43,631 nt of DNA from Chloroflexota bacterium (GTDB lineage: Bacteria; Chloroflexota; UBA4733). Shown here piece after piece: positions 17,257 through 27,079 of this stretch. The notes beneath the pieces were generated by a model. The model saw only the letters and a list, made by a program, of their open reading frames with translations, made no database searches and was not told where the DNA came from. Location of the stretch: NCBI GenBank assembly GCA_023381555.1, contig JAMCRV010000093.1, forward strand, positions 1 to 43,631, given 5' to 3'. The translations under genes were made by a program, and so were the position numbers. Every line of letters begins with the position of its first letter. Position 1 is the first letter of the stretch.

Positions 17257-17260
<4 letters not shown>
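15797..17260 (-). CDS. gatB: Aspartyl/glutamyl-tRNA(Asn/Gln) amidotransferase subunit B
   Basis: 487 residues, full length. The opening IGLETHVQLRTVSKMFCSCS and HVCPVCMGAPGVLPV include the zinc-type cysteines. FDRKNYPYPDLVKGYQISQYD, VRIRRIHLEEDTAKLTH, DINRSGVPLMEIVSEPDL and GAKVEIKNLNSFRSV are the kinase-like catalytic landmarks. The C-terminal YqeY-like tail (about 410-487) binds tRNA. It makes Gln-tRNA(Gln) and/or Asn-tRNA(Asn) from misacylated precursors together with GatA and GatC, which are not in this window. The ATG overlaps the aminotransferase stop (ATGA). Confidence 0.96.
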
Positions 17261-18453
<1,193 letters not shown>

Positions 18454-18515
18454 CAGTGCACTCCACTCGCTTCTTTGGCCGAGTATAGCGCTTCTCCTCT
18501 TCGTCACGCACTTGA

Positions 18516-20171
18516 CTACACCTCGGTGAGGACGGGCAAGATCATGGGGCGCAGCCGGGTTCGTTGGTAGACGAACGCGGCGACGCTATCCTTCACTGCT
18601 TCAGCAAGAATCCGGATTTCTGGCTCGCGCTCGACCCAGCTTGTGAGCACGTGAGACACACGCCCCTCGGCATCGGCAAGGAACGAGCCATCCCGATCAA
18701 ACGGGAAGCCCCGAGCGAAAATCTGAGGCGAGCGGATCACTCGACCAGTTGAGCGGCTCAGAGCGGCGGCAACGACGAGGACGCCGTCGTTCGCAAGTGC
18801 GCGTCGGTCTCGAAGAACGATTCCATCGACCTCTCCAACGGTGAGTCCATCGACGAGCACAGCCCCAGACTCCACTGTTCGTCCGAGGCGAACAGTGTCG
18901 GGCTCTACTTCGATGGCGCGGCCAATCTCTGGAAGAATGACGCGGTCAGGATGAATACCGTGCTCTTCAGCAAGATAACGGAACAGCATCATCATGCGGT
19001 ACTCACCGTGCATCGGAACGGCATAGTGCGGCCGTAATAGGTCTAGGAGCTGGCCGATCTCCTGGCGCGAAGCGTGTCCGGATGAGTGCAAATTGGGTGT
19101 GACCGGCGGATAGAACACGCGGGCACCAGCGCGGAAGAGGTTATCGATAATAGCGCTCACTGTTGTCTGGTTGCCTGGAATGGGCGTGGCAGAGAGCACG
19201 ACCGTGTCACCCTTGCGCACACGCAGCTGACGGTGCTCTCCGATAGCCATCCGGCCCAATGCCGACGACGGTTCTCCCTGGCTCCCTGTAGTGAGGAGGA
19301 CCACCCGGTGCTCAGGAAGACGCTCTGCCCGCTCAATAGAAATAAGCAGTTCGTCCGGAACCGTGAGATAACCACCCTCCCTCGCAATGCTGATGTTGCG
19401 CTCCATGCTCCGTCCCGCGACAGCAATGAAGCGCCCCAGCTCATCGGCAGCGGTAAGCACGGAACCAATCCGCGCGAGGTTCGATGCAAAGGTGGTGAAA
19501 ATCACACGACCTTGCGCGCCTCTGAGGATGTCACGGAGCGAATCTGCGACGACACTCTCCGAGGGTGTCGGCTCGGGAGACTCGATGCGCACGGTGTCGG
19601 ATAGGAGAAGGTGCACGCCTTCGCGGGCGATCTGGCGGAGGCGACGCATGCCGAGACGTGGCATCTCTTCGAGCTTGAAATCGCTCGTATGAACGATGAT
19701 GCCTGCCTCGCTACGAATGATCAGACCGGCGGCATCCGGAATGCTGTGTCCGACCGGAAATAGCTCGATCGCGATGTGACCAAGCTGGAGGGTGGCACCG
19801 AAGTCCACCTCGTGGAGGGTGCACAGCTTTTCAGCCTTGTGCTCCTCGAGGCGGGCGCGTGCCATCCCGAGCACCAGGCGCGAACCGTACACGGGAATCG
19901 GCGTGCGGCTCCCTATCTGGTTGAGCACGTAGGGAAGTCCGCCGAGGTGATCTTCGTGGCCGTGGGTGATGACGATTCCGCGCAAGCGGGCCGCACGCTC
20001 TGCCAGGTAGGAAACGTCTGGAACAATGAGGTCAACACCAGGGAGCTCTTCATCGGGGAATTGAACACCAGCATCGATGAGGATCAGATCCTCACCGCAC
20101 TCGAGGAGGAGACAGTTCTTACCGACCTCTCCCACCCCGCCTAGTGGTATGAGTGAGTGCTTTCTCTTCAC
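18516..20171 (-). CDS. rnj: Ribonuclease J
   Basis: About 551 residues from GTG 20171, which follows AGGAGG; the track ATG at 20201 would place that site inside the gene. Metallo-beta-lactamase motifs are present: LIPLGGVGEVGKN, LIDAGVQFP, the zinc box ITHGHEDHLGG, PVGHSIPDAAG, HTSDFK and a beta-CASP block (FTTFASNLARI, VLLTTGSQGEPSSALGRM, LHSSGHASRQEI, PMHGEYR). A C-terminal oligomerisation domain follows. It degrades and processes RNA by 5'-to-3' exo- and endonuclease action. It heads the rnj, aminotransferase, gatB, rlmD-like operon. Confidence 0.95.
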   Translation of the reverse strand: MKRKHSLIPLGGVGEVGKNCLLLECGEDLILIDAGVQFPDEELPGVDLIVPDVSYLAERAARLRGIVITHGHEDHLGGLPYVLNQIGSRTPIPVYGSRLVLGMARARLEEHKAEKLCTLHEVDFGATLQLGHIAIELFPVGHSIPDAAGLIIRSEAGIIVHTSDFKLEEMPRLGMRRLRQIAREGVHLLLSDTVRIESPEPTPSESVVADSLRDILRGAQGRVIFTTFASNLARIGSVLTAADELGRFIAVAGRSMERNISIAREGGYLTVPDELLISIERAERLPEHRVVLLTTGSQGEPSSALGRMAIGEHRQLRVRKGDTVVLSATPIPGNQTTVSAIIDNLFRAGARVFYPPVTPNLHSSGHASRQEIGQLLDLLRPHYAVPMHGEYRMMMLFRYLAEEHGIHPDRVILPEIGRAIEVEPDTVRLGRTVESGAVLVDGLTVGEVDGIVLRDRRALANDGVLVVAAALSRSTGRVIRSPQIFARGFPFDRDGSFLADAEGRVSHVLTSWVEREPEIRILAEAVKDSVAAFVYQRTRLRPMILPVLTEV

Positions 20172-20288
20172 TGCATGGTTCCCCTCCTGTTTGGCGCACA
20201 TCTAGCGGCCGGGGTGAGAACGAGGTACGAGCTTCGCCTCAGGCTCACCGTCAGGTCACAAGCACAAGGCCCCGTCGTGACCTTTCGT

Positions 20289-20318
20289 GCTATAGATGTA
20301 CCGTAGATTTGGTGTAAA
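20289..20318 (-). promoter_or_regulatory. Sigma70-type promoter candidate for the rnj operon
   Basis: On the minus strand TTTACA (20318-20313) is followed after 18 nt by TATAGC (20294-20289). This leaves a leader of about 110 nt before the GTG at 20171. It overlaps the start region of the divergent phosphatase gene. Confidence 0.45.
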
Positions 20319-20348
20319 GTGCCCTTTCGAGATTGGGGAAGACTCAGC

Positions 20349-21197
20349 TTGCACATAGCAGCCTACGGACTCTCTGAGCGTAACACCTCTCCTGACAAGC
20401 CGAACGAGGATGCGTTCACCATCCATCTGGACGGTAGACGTTGTGTGCTCGTTGTTGCTGATGGCGTGACTCGCTCACCTCGAGCGGACGGCTCGTATCC
20501 TCAGCCTTCGGGGGCACAGCTCGCTTCACGCATTGTTGCTCAGACACTCGCGGCCTATCTCGCGGATGTTGAGGAAGCACCCGACTTCCGGCGAGCATTC
20601 CAGGTGGCCAACATCGCCGTGGACCAACTCAACCGCACGCATCGTGTCTGGGAACGACTCGACTACGAGGAATACGACTTATTCGGCGCTGTGGCCACTG
20701 CGGTGGTCATACAGGGCCGCGACCTCTTCTGGGGGCACATTGGAGATTCGTGCCTTCTCGTCCATGATGAACGCACACCAGTGCAGCAGCTGACTCCTGA
20801 TCAGGTCCGGGCAGCGATGGACCGGCTCAACCGGCTGCAGTCTGATGAGCTTGATGGAAAAAGCCGGTTGTATTATAGCCGGGCCCGGCTACGGAATCAC
20901 CCCCAGGCCCAGGCATCGTACGGAGTTCTCACTGGTGAGGGCAACGCTCTGGCGTACGTAGACCACGGTCGTAGAACGCTTACTTCTGGAGCAACGGTGT
21001 TGCTCTGCTCCGACGCTCTCACCTGCTTGCGACGAGAAGACCCCACTGGGTGGCGAGAGATCCAACCTCTTCTCCAGGATATTTCCTGGGAGCAGATTGG
21101 ACCGAATCTGCTAGCGACTGCCCGGCAGCGTGAGAAAGACGGGCATCTACGATCCGATGACAAGACAGTCATTGTCGCTCGGGTGATCGCCGCCTAG
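20349..21197 (+). CDS. PP2C-family protein serine/threonine phosphatase-like protein
   Basis: About 282 residues from TTG 20349, which has GGGGAAG upstream; the track GTG at 20319 adds ten residues. PP2C metal-binding blocks: PNEDAF, LVVADGVTRSP, LFWGHIGDSCLLVH and RSDDKTVIVARV at the C-terminus. The aspartates of VADG, GDS and DDK are in place. The middle has an insertion rich in Arg/Tyr (SRLYYSRARLRNHPQAQA). It probably removes phosphate from proteins in the cytoplasm; no kinase gene is adjacent. It is transcribed away from rnj. Confidence 0.82.
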   Translation: MHIAAYGLSERNTSPDKPNEDAFTIHLDGRRCVLVVADGVTRSPRADGSYPQPSGAQLASRIVAQTLAAYLADVEEAPDFRRAFQVANIAVDQLNRTHRVWERLDYEEYDLFGAVATAVVIQGRDLFWGHIGDSCLLVHDERTPVQQLTPDQVRAAMDRLNRLQSDELDGKSRLYYSRARLRNHPQAQASYGVLTGEGNALAYVDHGRRTLTSGATVLLCSDALTCLRREDPTGWREIQPLLQDISWEQIGPNLLATARQREKDGHLRSDDKTVIVARVIAA

Positions 21198-21232
21198 CCG
21201 GCACGTGGACGTACACGCTTGCATCCAGCCAC

Positions 21233-21457
21233 TTAGTGATTGGACGATGTCGACCTATACCCTCCACCCCCTTGTGAGGGAGAGAAAGTTTCCGGACACG
21301 GCATGCAAGTCGTCACTGAGCCATCATTTCCCAAAGACACGTGCGAAGCGCAGGGGAGACAAATTGTCCACCTTCGAGAAGAAATGGGCTCGGCGATCTC
21401 GAATGCGGGATAGAGTGATGGACGCCCGCAACAATCACACGTCGAAAACCAACGCAT
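21233..21457 (-). CDS. Small zinc-ribbon-like protein
   Basis: The track lists a longer ORF (21233-21613), but an ATG at 21457 is preceded by AAAGAGGT at ideal spacing and gives a 74-residue protein. It starts MRWFSTCDCCGRPSLYPAF and continues with RRWTICLPCASHV. CxCC and CxxC knuckles about 25 residues apart look like a four-cysteine zinc ribbon; CMPC is a further pair. The tail is Gly/Ser-rich and unremarkable. It lies on the strand opposite both neighbours. Family not recognised. A palindrome-rich leader lies upstream. I consider it likely real but unproven. Confidence 0.5.
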   Translation of the reverse strand: MRWFSTCDCCGRPSLYPAFEIAEPISSRRWTICLPCASHVSLGNDGSVTTCMPCPETFSPSQGGGGYRSTSSNH

Positions 21458-21855
21458 AAAACTGACCTCTTTGTCAACGGTGAACGTCATAGCCTCTGAC
21501 AGAGGCTGAGTAACACGCCAATGTGATCCCTTGCTGAACGTCCTATCACCCATGATGCAGATTATCTGCCGGATCGCAAGTGTAGTACCGGTGTCCGCGG
21601 GACACAAATTCAAGCCGTTAGTACTGTCTAGCTTGCTTTTTATTATAACGCTGACAAATCAGTGCGTGCCGAGTAGTGATGGGGATGTGGGGGCAGGCGC
21701 TGCTCGCCTCCACTCGTGGGACCATAGCTGAGCTCGGGAATCGACCGTCGGTATCCATATTTTCAACGCCCGTCCTGACGCCTCGTCATCCGCTGGGTTC
21801 GGAGATGAGCGAGCTTCTCACCTCCTGAGACACATGTCACTCAAGTCAGGACGCA
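21458..21855. other. Palindrome-rich intergenic region
   Basis: No further gene is supported here. On the minus strand, TATAAT (21647-21642) in an AT-rich patch is a good -10 with no matching -35. Between it and the zinc-ribbon ORF lie three perfect dyads, listed separately. The plus side leads to the beta-lactamase-like gene, whose AGGA lies just before ATG 21856. No clear plus promoter is visible. A small CTGA-caaa-TCAG stem is near 21651. Confidence 0.45.
21491..21605. repeat. Three perfect inverted repeats in tandem
   Basis: AGCCTCTG-A-CAGAGGCT (21491-21507), GCAGAT-T-ATCTGC (21557-21569) and GTGTCC-gcg-GGACAC (21591-21605) are each perfect. They have different sequences, so they are not copies of one operator. 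They could be separate protein sites or stems of a structured minus-strand leader RNA for the zinc-ribbon ORF. The first lies about 34 nt before that ORF's ATG. Confidence 0.55.
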
Positions 21856-23238
21856 ATGAATGAGAGTCCTCGGGGTGACTGCTCTCCCACTCTAGTTAGC
21901 ACGTCGATAGCACATGCCGCACAATTGCAGCTTGCAGTGACTGCGTGGAATAGTGCACTGGTGCTCCATGCAGCGCATTGCTCCGTTGAGCGAGGCGACT
22001 GTGAAGGACAGAAAAACGTGGTAGCCAGGGTGGAGTGGCCTGCGGCAGTCGAGGCCTCGGATGGTAGGAGTATGACACTCCACTATCGATTCACTCCATT
22101 AGCGGTGGTTGAAGGGAGGGCGGCTCGCGAGCGTCAGCGCTGGCTGGTGAATCTGCGCCTGGTGATGTGCCTTGTCCTCGTGCTAACGGGGTCTGCCCTG
22201 TGGCTCCGAAGCAGCCGGCCGTCTACGGTCGACACGCCGATATCCGTCCAAGTGTCACGGCCGCACGATCCCAGCAAGGCTCTCATTACGGAGCTAGCAC
22301 CTCCTGAAGTGATCCCCAATCCTATTGTCGCGGGTCCAATTGAGTCTGGTGCTGGCCTTACAGACGAGCACCCTCTACGATCCCTCCTCATCCCTCACGA
22401 TCGCTCTCAGTCTGCGCGAGCGGCAGTTCATGCAAACAAGGTGGAGACCGCCCTGCAAGACTCCTCTGCAGCACCACCGCTTGACACTGCGGGCTTGAAG
22501 CAAGCGCTCGAAGCACTGTTGGCGACGACGAGCGGCACGTATCAGGTCAGTGTCGTCGACCTCACTACCGGCCAAGAGCTTGATATCGGCTCAGACGAAC
22601 CGACTGATGCCGCGAGTGTCAACAAAATGGAGATCATGGCAGCCGTCTTTCACGAAGCGGAGCTCGGACATCTCAGCTTGCAAGACCGCGTGACGATTAC
22701 GGCGAGCGACATGCAGAACTACGGCACGGGTGTGATCCGGTATCAGCCAGCGGGTGCCGCGTATTCGATCCAGGATTTGGTGAAGCTAATGATCGAGCAG
22801 AGTGACAACACCGCATCATACGTCTTGGCACAGCGCCTTGGCGTCGCGAATATCGACGCGCTCATTCGTCAATGGGGGCTCAAGGTCACCGATGTGGGCC
22901 CAGACGTGTCAACGGCGCGTGACGCGGCCCGTTTCCTGACGTTGTTGTACCGAAGGAAGCTTGCTACCGAGAGCGATACTGCAAAGATGCTAGACTACCT
23001 CGCGCACACGCAGTGGAATAGCCGTATCCCTGCTGGGGTGCCGAGCAGCATCGTTGTCGCACATAAGATCGGAAATCAGGTCAATGTCGAGAATGATGCA
23101 GGGATTGTCCTCTTGCCGCAGCGACCATACGTCTTGACTATTTTTTCGTCCGGTGTGCCCGGAGATGCTGCAGATCCTGTGGAGCAGCAGATTTCACGCA
23201 CCGTGTACACATTTGAGCAGCGAGCCCAGCGCGTCTAG
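21856..23238 (+). CDS. Membrane-anchored class A beta-lactamase-like serine hydrolase
   Basis: 460 residues. The first 95 or so residues have no recognised fold. One membrane segment (LVNLRLVMCLVLVLTGSALWL, about 97-117) is followed by a Pro/Ser-rich linker and a C-terminal Beta-lactamase2-type domain from about 210. The catalytic triads are visible: SVNK (S254, K257), SDN at 316-318 and KIG at 404-406 for the KTG box. The placement implies an outside domain. It may be a penicillin-interactive peptidase or esterase rather than a drug-resistance enzyme; I see no clear deacylating Glu of the omega loop. The next gene, VanW-like, is 12 nt downstream. Confidence 0.78.
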   Translation: MNESPRGDCSPTLVSTSIAHAAQLQLAVTAWNSALVLHAAHCSVERGDCEGQKNVVARVEWPAAVEASDGRSMTLHYRFTPLAVVEGRAARERQRWLVNLRLVMCLVLVLTGSALWLRSSRPSTVDTPISVQVSRPHDPSKALITELAPPEVIPNPIVAGPIESGAGLTDEHPLRSLLIPHDRSQSARAAVHANKVETALQDSSAAPPLDTAGLKQALEALLATTSGTYQVSVVDLTTGQELDIGSDEPTDAASVNKMEIMAAVFHEAELGHLSLQDRVTITASDMQNYGTGVIRYQPAGAAYSIQDLVKLMIEQSDNTASYVLAQRLGVANIDALIRQWGLKVTDVGPDVSTARDAARFLTLLYRRKLATESDTAKMLDYLAHTQWNSRIPAGVPSSIVVAHKIGNQVNVENDAGIVLLPQRPYVLTIFSSGVPGDAADPVEQQISRTVYTFEQRAQRV

Positions 23239-23250
23239 GTGGAAGAAGGC

Positions 23251-25494
23251 ATGTCTCGTCGAGTACTTTCTGGAGGTCTTCTCACTGTCGCAGGAATCCT
23301 CGTCTTATTGCTCGTCACCGGTGTCGCTTTGGAGGGAGCTCATCTCGGCCGGATCTATCCGGGTGTGTCCGCCGGAGGAGTTGGCGTCGGAGGATTGACG
23401 CCAGACCAGGCTACAGCCCGGCTCCAGACGTCAATTCGTGGACCTCTCGATAAGTCTCTAGCACTCTCGTACGGTAACCGTGTATGGCACGTATCGTTCT
23501 CCCAACTTGGGCTTCAATACAACGTAACCTCGACCGTGAATGCTGCCTATCGGGTCGGACGCAATGCAGGCTTCGTCGAGCGCATTGGCGCTCAGTTCTT
23601 GCTACCGGTTCTCCGCCCTAGTGTTCCTCTCAAGTACAGTGTGAACGAGACTGCGCTCCAGCGTGTTGTTGATATCCTTGCCCAGCAGATTGACCAGCCA
23701 CTTCAGGATGCCCGCGTCACATTGACAGGTGCAGACGTCAAGATCATTCCCGCTCAAGAAGGACGGCTGCTGAATCGCCAAGCGATGCTCACTGAGCTGC
23801 ATCAACGCTTGAGCACGTTATCAACGCAGCCGGTTGCGTTACCTGTCGCGGTGCAGCAGCCGGTGACAACAAACGCCGATGCGGGCAAAGCCGTAGCCAT
23901 TGTCAAGCAGTGGACGGCACACGACATCACGCTCGTGTCGCCCCGCGGGACTGCGACCTTGAATCGTGACAGCATTGCTGGCGCCATCAGGCTCGCGGCA
24001 CTGCGAGGGGCCGGGAGCTTGCAGCCTGAGATCGATACGGCAATCCTTCGACAGCTCCTCGCTCCACTAGCACAGCAGGTACACCAGCCACAAAAAGATG
24101 CGACGTTTGCCGTGACAGACGGTACCCTCACGATGACGCAGTCGGGACAAGATGGCGAGGCACTCGACCTCACCGCTGCGGTCCAGGCGATGACACAGGC
24201 GATCACGAGCGGCGCGACCTCGGTACAACTGCCCATTGTGATCCAGCATCCAGCGCTGTCGGGTCTGCAGAGCGTACAGAGTACGGCTACAGAGGTGGAA
24301 GCGCTGACGCATCAGCCGGTCGAGCTCAAAGCCGGTGATCAGTCGTGGACGTTGTCGCCAGCTGATCTCTCGCGATTCGTGACGCTTGCAGTGACCGGGC
24401 AGGGAGCACAAGAGCAGCTTACGGCGTCTGTCGATACCCAGAGGCTTCAGAGCTTTGTGAGGACGCTCGCTGGCAAGATCGACCAGGAGCCGCACGATGC
24501 GAGGCTTGCGTGGCAAAATAGCGCTCTCGCTGTTGTGACTCCATCCAAGGCTGGGCGAATGCTGGATGTTGCAGCGGCGGTAACCGCTGTCCAGCAGGCG
24601 ATGTCTGGCACACATCGCGTCGTTGACCTTCCCGTGACTGTCGTGCCGCCCAAGGTCAGTTCTGATCACCTCGATCAGCTTGGGATCAAGGAAGTCGTCG
24701 CCGCCGGCACCTCGAACTTCTCTGGCTCCAACACCTCGCGCTTGCAGAACATCCGGAGAGGCGCACAGCTCATCGATGGAATGGTGATCGCTCCTGGCGC
24801 TGTTTTTTCCTTTGATCAGACGGTCGGGGATATCTCTCCGGCGAATGGTTTCACCGACGGTCTCGTTATCCTCGGGCACCGTACAACTGAGGGCATTGGG
24901 GGTGGAATCTGTCAGGTGTCAACGACCCTGTTCCGCGCTGCGTTCTGGGCGGGACTGCCAATCGTTGAGCGGCACGATCATTCGTATGCCGTTCCCTACT
25001 ACACTCAAGGTGGCTATCCGGAAGGGTTTGATGCCACCATTTACTCACCAACCCTGGATCTGAAGATCAAGAATGACACGCCCGCCTATCTGCTCATCCA
25101 GACCAACATGAACGTGGCGACCAATATGCTGACCGTGACACTCTATGGCACGAAAGTCAACCGTCAGGTCAAGCTGATCGTCGGTCCGGTTACCAATCGC
25201 ATTCCGCACCCACCAGACCGGCGAGAGTACGATCCGAACTTGCCGAAGGGTGTGGTGAAGCAGGTCGACTGGTCGCACGATGGGTTTGACACATACATTG
25301 AGCGGGTTATCTATCAAGGCAGCAAACAGGTGAGCACCGACGTGTTCCGGTCTCATTACCTGCCTTGGCAGGCGGTGTACTTGATCGGTACCGGAGGAGC
25401 TCCTGCTCCAACAGGGGGCACAACGACCACGAGCACAACAACGCCCGCCGCCACACCATCTCGGGCTCGGGTTGGAACCAAGGTAACGCGATGA
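23251..25494 (+). CDS. VanW family protein with PG-binding-type repeats
   Basis: About 747 residues from ATG 23251, preceded by GGAAGAAGG. An N-terminal signal-anchor helix (GGLLTVAGILVLLLVTGVAL) is followed by YPGVSAGGVGVGGLTPDQA, the usual opening of VanW/YoaR proteins. Repeated PG_binding_4-like units fill about 45-480 (phrases like DARVTLTGADVKIIPAQEGR and DATFAVTDGTLTMTQSGQDG). The VanW domain spans about 490-690 (FSGSNTSRLQNIRRGA, VFSFDQTVG, GGGICQVSTTLFRAAFWAGL). A Thr/Pro-rich tail follows. The family is found in glycopeptide-resistance and cell-wall contexts, but its biochemical role is not established. It overlaps yggS by 4 nt. Confidence 0.9.
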   Translation: MSRRVLSGGLLTVAGILVLLLVTGVALEGAHLGRIYPGVSAGGVGVGGLTPDQATARLQTSIRGPLDKSLALSYGNRVWHVSFSQLGLQYNVTSTVNAAYRVGRNAGFVERIGAQFLLPVLRPSVPLKYSVNETALQRVVDILAQQIDQPLQDARVTLTGADVKIIPAQEGRLLNRQAMLTELHQRLSTLSTQPVALPVAVQQPVTTNADAGKAVAIVKQWTAHDITLVSPRGTATLNRDSIAGAIRLAALRGAGSLQPEIDTAILRQLLAPLAQQVHQPQKDATFAVTDGTLTMTQSGQDGEALDLTAAVQAMTQAITSGATSVQLPIVIQHPALSGLQSVQSTATEVEALTHQPVELKAGDQSWTLSPADLSRFVTLAVTGQGAQEQLTASVDTQRLQSFVRTLAGKIDQEPHDARLAWQNSALAVVTPSKAGRMLDVAAAVTAVQQAMSGTHRVVDLPVTVVPPKVSSDHLDQLGIKEVVAAGTSNFSGSNTSRLQNIRRGAQLIDGMVIAPGAVFSFDQTVGDISPANGFTDGLVILGHRTTEGIGGGICQVSTTLFRAAFWAGLPIVERHDHSYAVPYYTQGGYPEGFDATIYSPTLDLKIKNDTPAYLLIQTNMNVATNMLTVTLYGTKVNRQVKLIVGPVTNRIPHPPDRREYDPNLPKGVVKQVDWSHDGFDTYIERVIYQGSKQVSTDVFRSHYLPWQAVYLIGTGGAPAPTGGTTTTSTTTPAATPSRARVGTKVTR

Positions 25495-26192
25495 GTGTCG
25501 TTAGCGATCGCGTGCAGGCTGTCCGGGAACGCGTTGCGGCTGCCTGTCATCGAAGTGGGCGATCTCCTTCCAGTGTCACCATCATCGCAGTCTCGAAGAC
25601 CTTTGCGCCCACTGCCGTGCGGCAGGTAGCAGAGTGCGACATCAAGGACTTTGGTGAAAACCGTGTGCAGGAAGCGCGTGCCAAGATCGTACAGCTTACT
25701 GACCTCGACCTACGGTGGCATATGATTGGGACACTCCAAGTGAATAAGGTCGCGACGGCACTGGGTTTGTTTCATCTTATTCACTCGATTGACGGCATTG
25801 ATCTCGCTCAGTATCTGAGCGAACGGCAGCAGCGGCGCGGCACGGCCGCTCACCCGGTGGACGTGCTGCTTGAGGTAAATGTCAGTGGTGAGACGACCAA
25901 GCACGGTTTTGCACGCAGGGCAGTGCGCACTGCATCTGAGAGCATCGCCCAGCTGCCAGGGCTGCGACTCCGTGGTCTCATGACAATGGCGCCGCCAGTG
26001 GCACGGCCTGAAGAGGCTCGCCCCATCTTCACAACGTTACGAGACCTCCGGGATGAGCTCAGTAGGATTCCTGGCCTAGAACGATGTGTCGAGCTGTCCA
26101 TGGGTATGAGCCAGGACTTTGAAGTCGCAGTCGAGGAAGGCGCGACGATGATCCGGCTGGGGACGGCCATCTTCGGACCGCGAACAGCGTAG
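25491..26192 (+). CDS. yggS: YggS/PROSC family PLP homeostasis protein
   Basis: 233 residues from ATG 25491, which overlaps the VanW stop (ATGA); the track start at 25365 is too far upstream. The PLP lysine is in IIAVSKTFAP, followed by FGENRVQEA, LRWHMIGTLQVNKVA, VNVSGETTKHGF, LRGLMTMAPP, LSMGMSQDFEVAVEEGATMIRLGTAIFG. All are hallmarks of the single-domain alanine-racemase-fold proteins that carry and balance PLP and have no known enzymatic activity. Linkage to proC, yggT and yggU is a common bacterial arrangement. Confidence 0.95.
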   Translation: MSVVSDRVQAVRERVAAACHRSGRSPSSVTIIAVSKTFAPTAVRQVAECDIKDFGENRVQEARAKIVQLTDLDLRWHMIGTLQVNKVATALGLFHLIHSIDGIDLAQYLSERQQRRGTAAHPVDVLLEVNVSGETTKHGFARRAVRTASESIAQLPGLRLRGLMTMAPPVARPEEARPIFTTLRDLRDELSRIPGLERCVELSMGMSQDFEVAVEEGATMIRLGTAIFGPRTA

Positions 26193-26213
26193 TTGGAGAG
26201 GGGGTGTGGATAG

Positions 26214-27041
26214 GTGGTCGGCCGTTCAGAAGGTCAACAGTTTGATCTTGCTGTGATCGGCGGCGGAGCCATGGGAGAAGCATTCGTCGCTGGCCTCTTG
26301 CGAGAGATGGGGAGACAGGCGCCTGATCGAGTGCTCATGGTCGAGCCGGTCGATGCGCGGCGGGATCATCTCGCAAAGACACTAGGCGTTGCGGTACGAC
26401 GATCCATCGATGCGTCTGTCAGTAAAGCCGGGCTTGTGCTGCTGGCCGTCAAGCCGCAGCAGTTTAGGGCTGTGGCGGGGGAGCTCCAAACATTCGTGAC
26501 GGCGCAGCAGACCGTGCTCTCGTTGATGGCTGGGGTTCCACTGAGCAGCGTCTGTGATGCCCTTCACTGCGACCGCGGCGTACGACTAATGCCGAATGTG
26601 ATGTGCAGAGTGGGGGCAGGCATGATTGTGTGGATTGCTACCTCCAGTGTGCCTGAGCAGCATAAGCAGTTTCTTCGAGCGTCATTTGACCGGCTTGGCG
26701 CCGCGATCGAAGTAGCTGATGAAAAATATGTCGATATGGCGACAGCAGTTTCTGGAAGCGGACCAGCATTCGCTTTTCTCGTGCTGGAAGCGCTCACCGA
26801 CGCGGCCGTGCACGTTGGCTTCCCAAGGGATCAGGCGACGGTTCTTGCCCGGCAGACGGTGCTGGGAGCGGCAGTGCTGCTGCGCGAGACCGATCAGCAT
26901 CCAGCGGTTCTCAAGAACTCGGTCACATCACCAGGAGGGACGACCGCCGCGGGATTGCTCGTGCTGGAGCAACGAGGGGTCCGTGCTGCCATTGAAGAGG
27001 CTGTGCTCGCTGCCTATTCCAAGACGCAACATCTGAGGTAG
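26214..27041 (+). CDS. proC: Pyrroline-5-carboxylate reductase
   Basis: 275 residues. The Rossmann loop is LAVIGGGAMGEAFVAGLL (about 12-29). AVKPQQF (about 78-84), VRLMPNVMCRVGAGM (about 122-136), ATAVSGSGPAFAFLVLEALTDAAV (about 179-202) and NSVTSPGGTTAAGLLVLE (about 239-256) are the ProC signatures. It reduces pyrroline-5-carboxylate to proline with NAD(P)H. GTG start with a GAGGGGG stretch about 10 nt before. Confidence 0.95.
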   Translation: MVGRSEGQQFDLAVIGGGAMGEAFVAGLLREMGRQAPDRVLMVEPVDARRDHLAKTLGVAVRRSIDASVSKAGLVLLAVKPQQFRAVAGELQTFVTAQQTVLSLMAGVPLSSVCDALHCDRGVRLMPNVMCRVGAGMIVWIATSSVPEQHKQFLRASFDRLGAAIEVADEKYVDMATAVSGSGPAFAFLVLEALTDAAVHVGFPRDQATVLARQTVLGAAVLLRETDQHPAVLKNSVTSPGGTTAAGLLVLEQRGVRAAIEEAVLAAYSKTQHLR

Positions 27042-27079
27042 AGTGTAAGAGAGGACCTGCGAGTTCAGGAGGCATGGAG

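Noticed and set aside
23600-24700. Nucleotide tandem repeats in the VanW gene
   Set aside because: The repeats are protein-level PG-binding-type units; the DNA is not repeated closely.
24067-24879. 270-aa minus-strand ORF inside the VanW gene
   Set aside because: It is a shadow of a well-supported VanW protein with low-complexity His/Arg/Leu composition.
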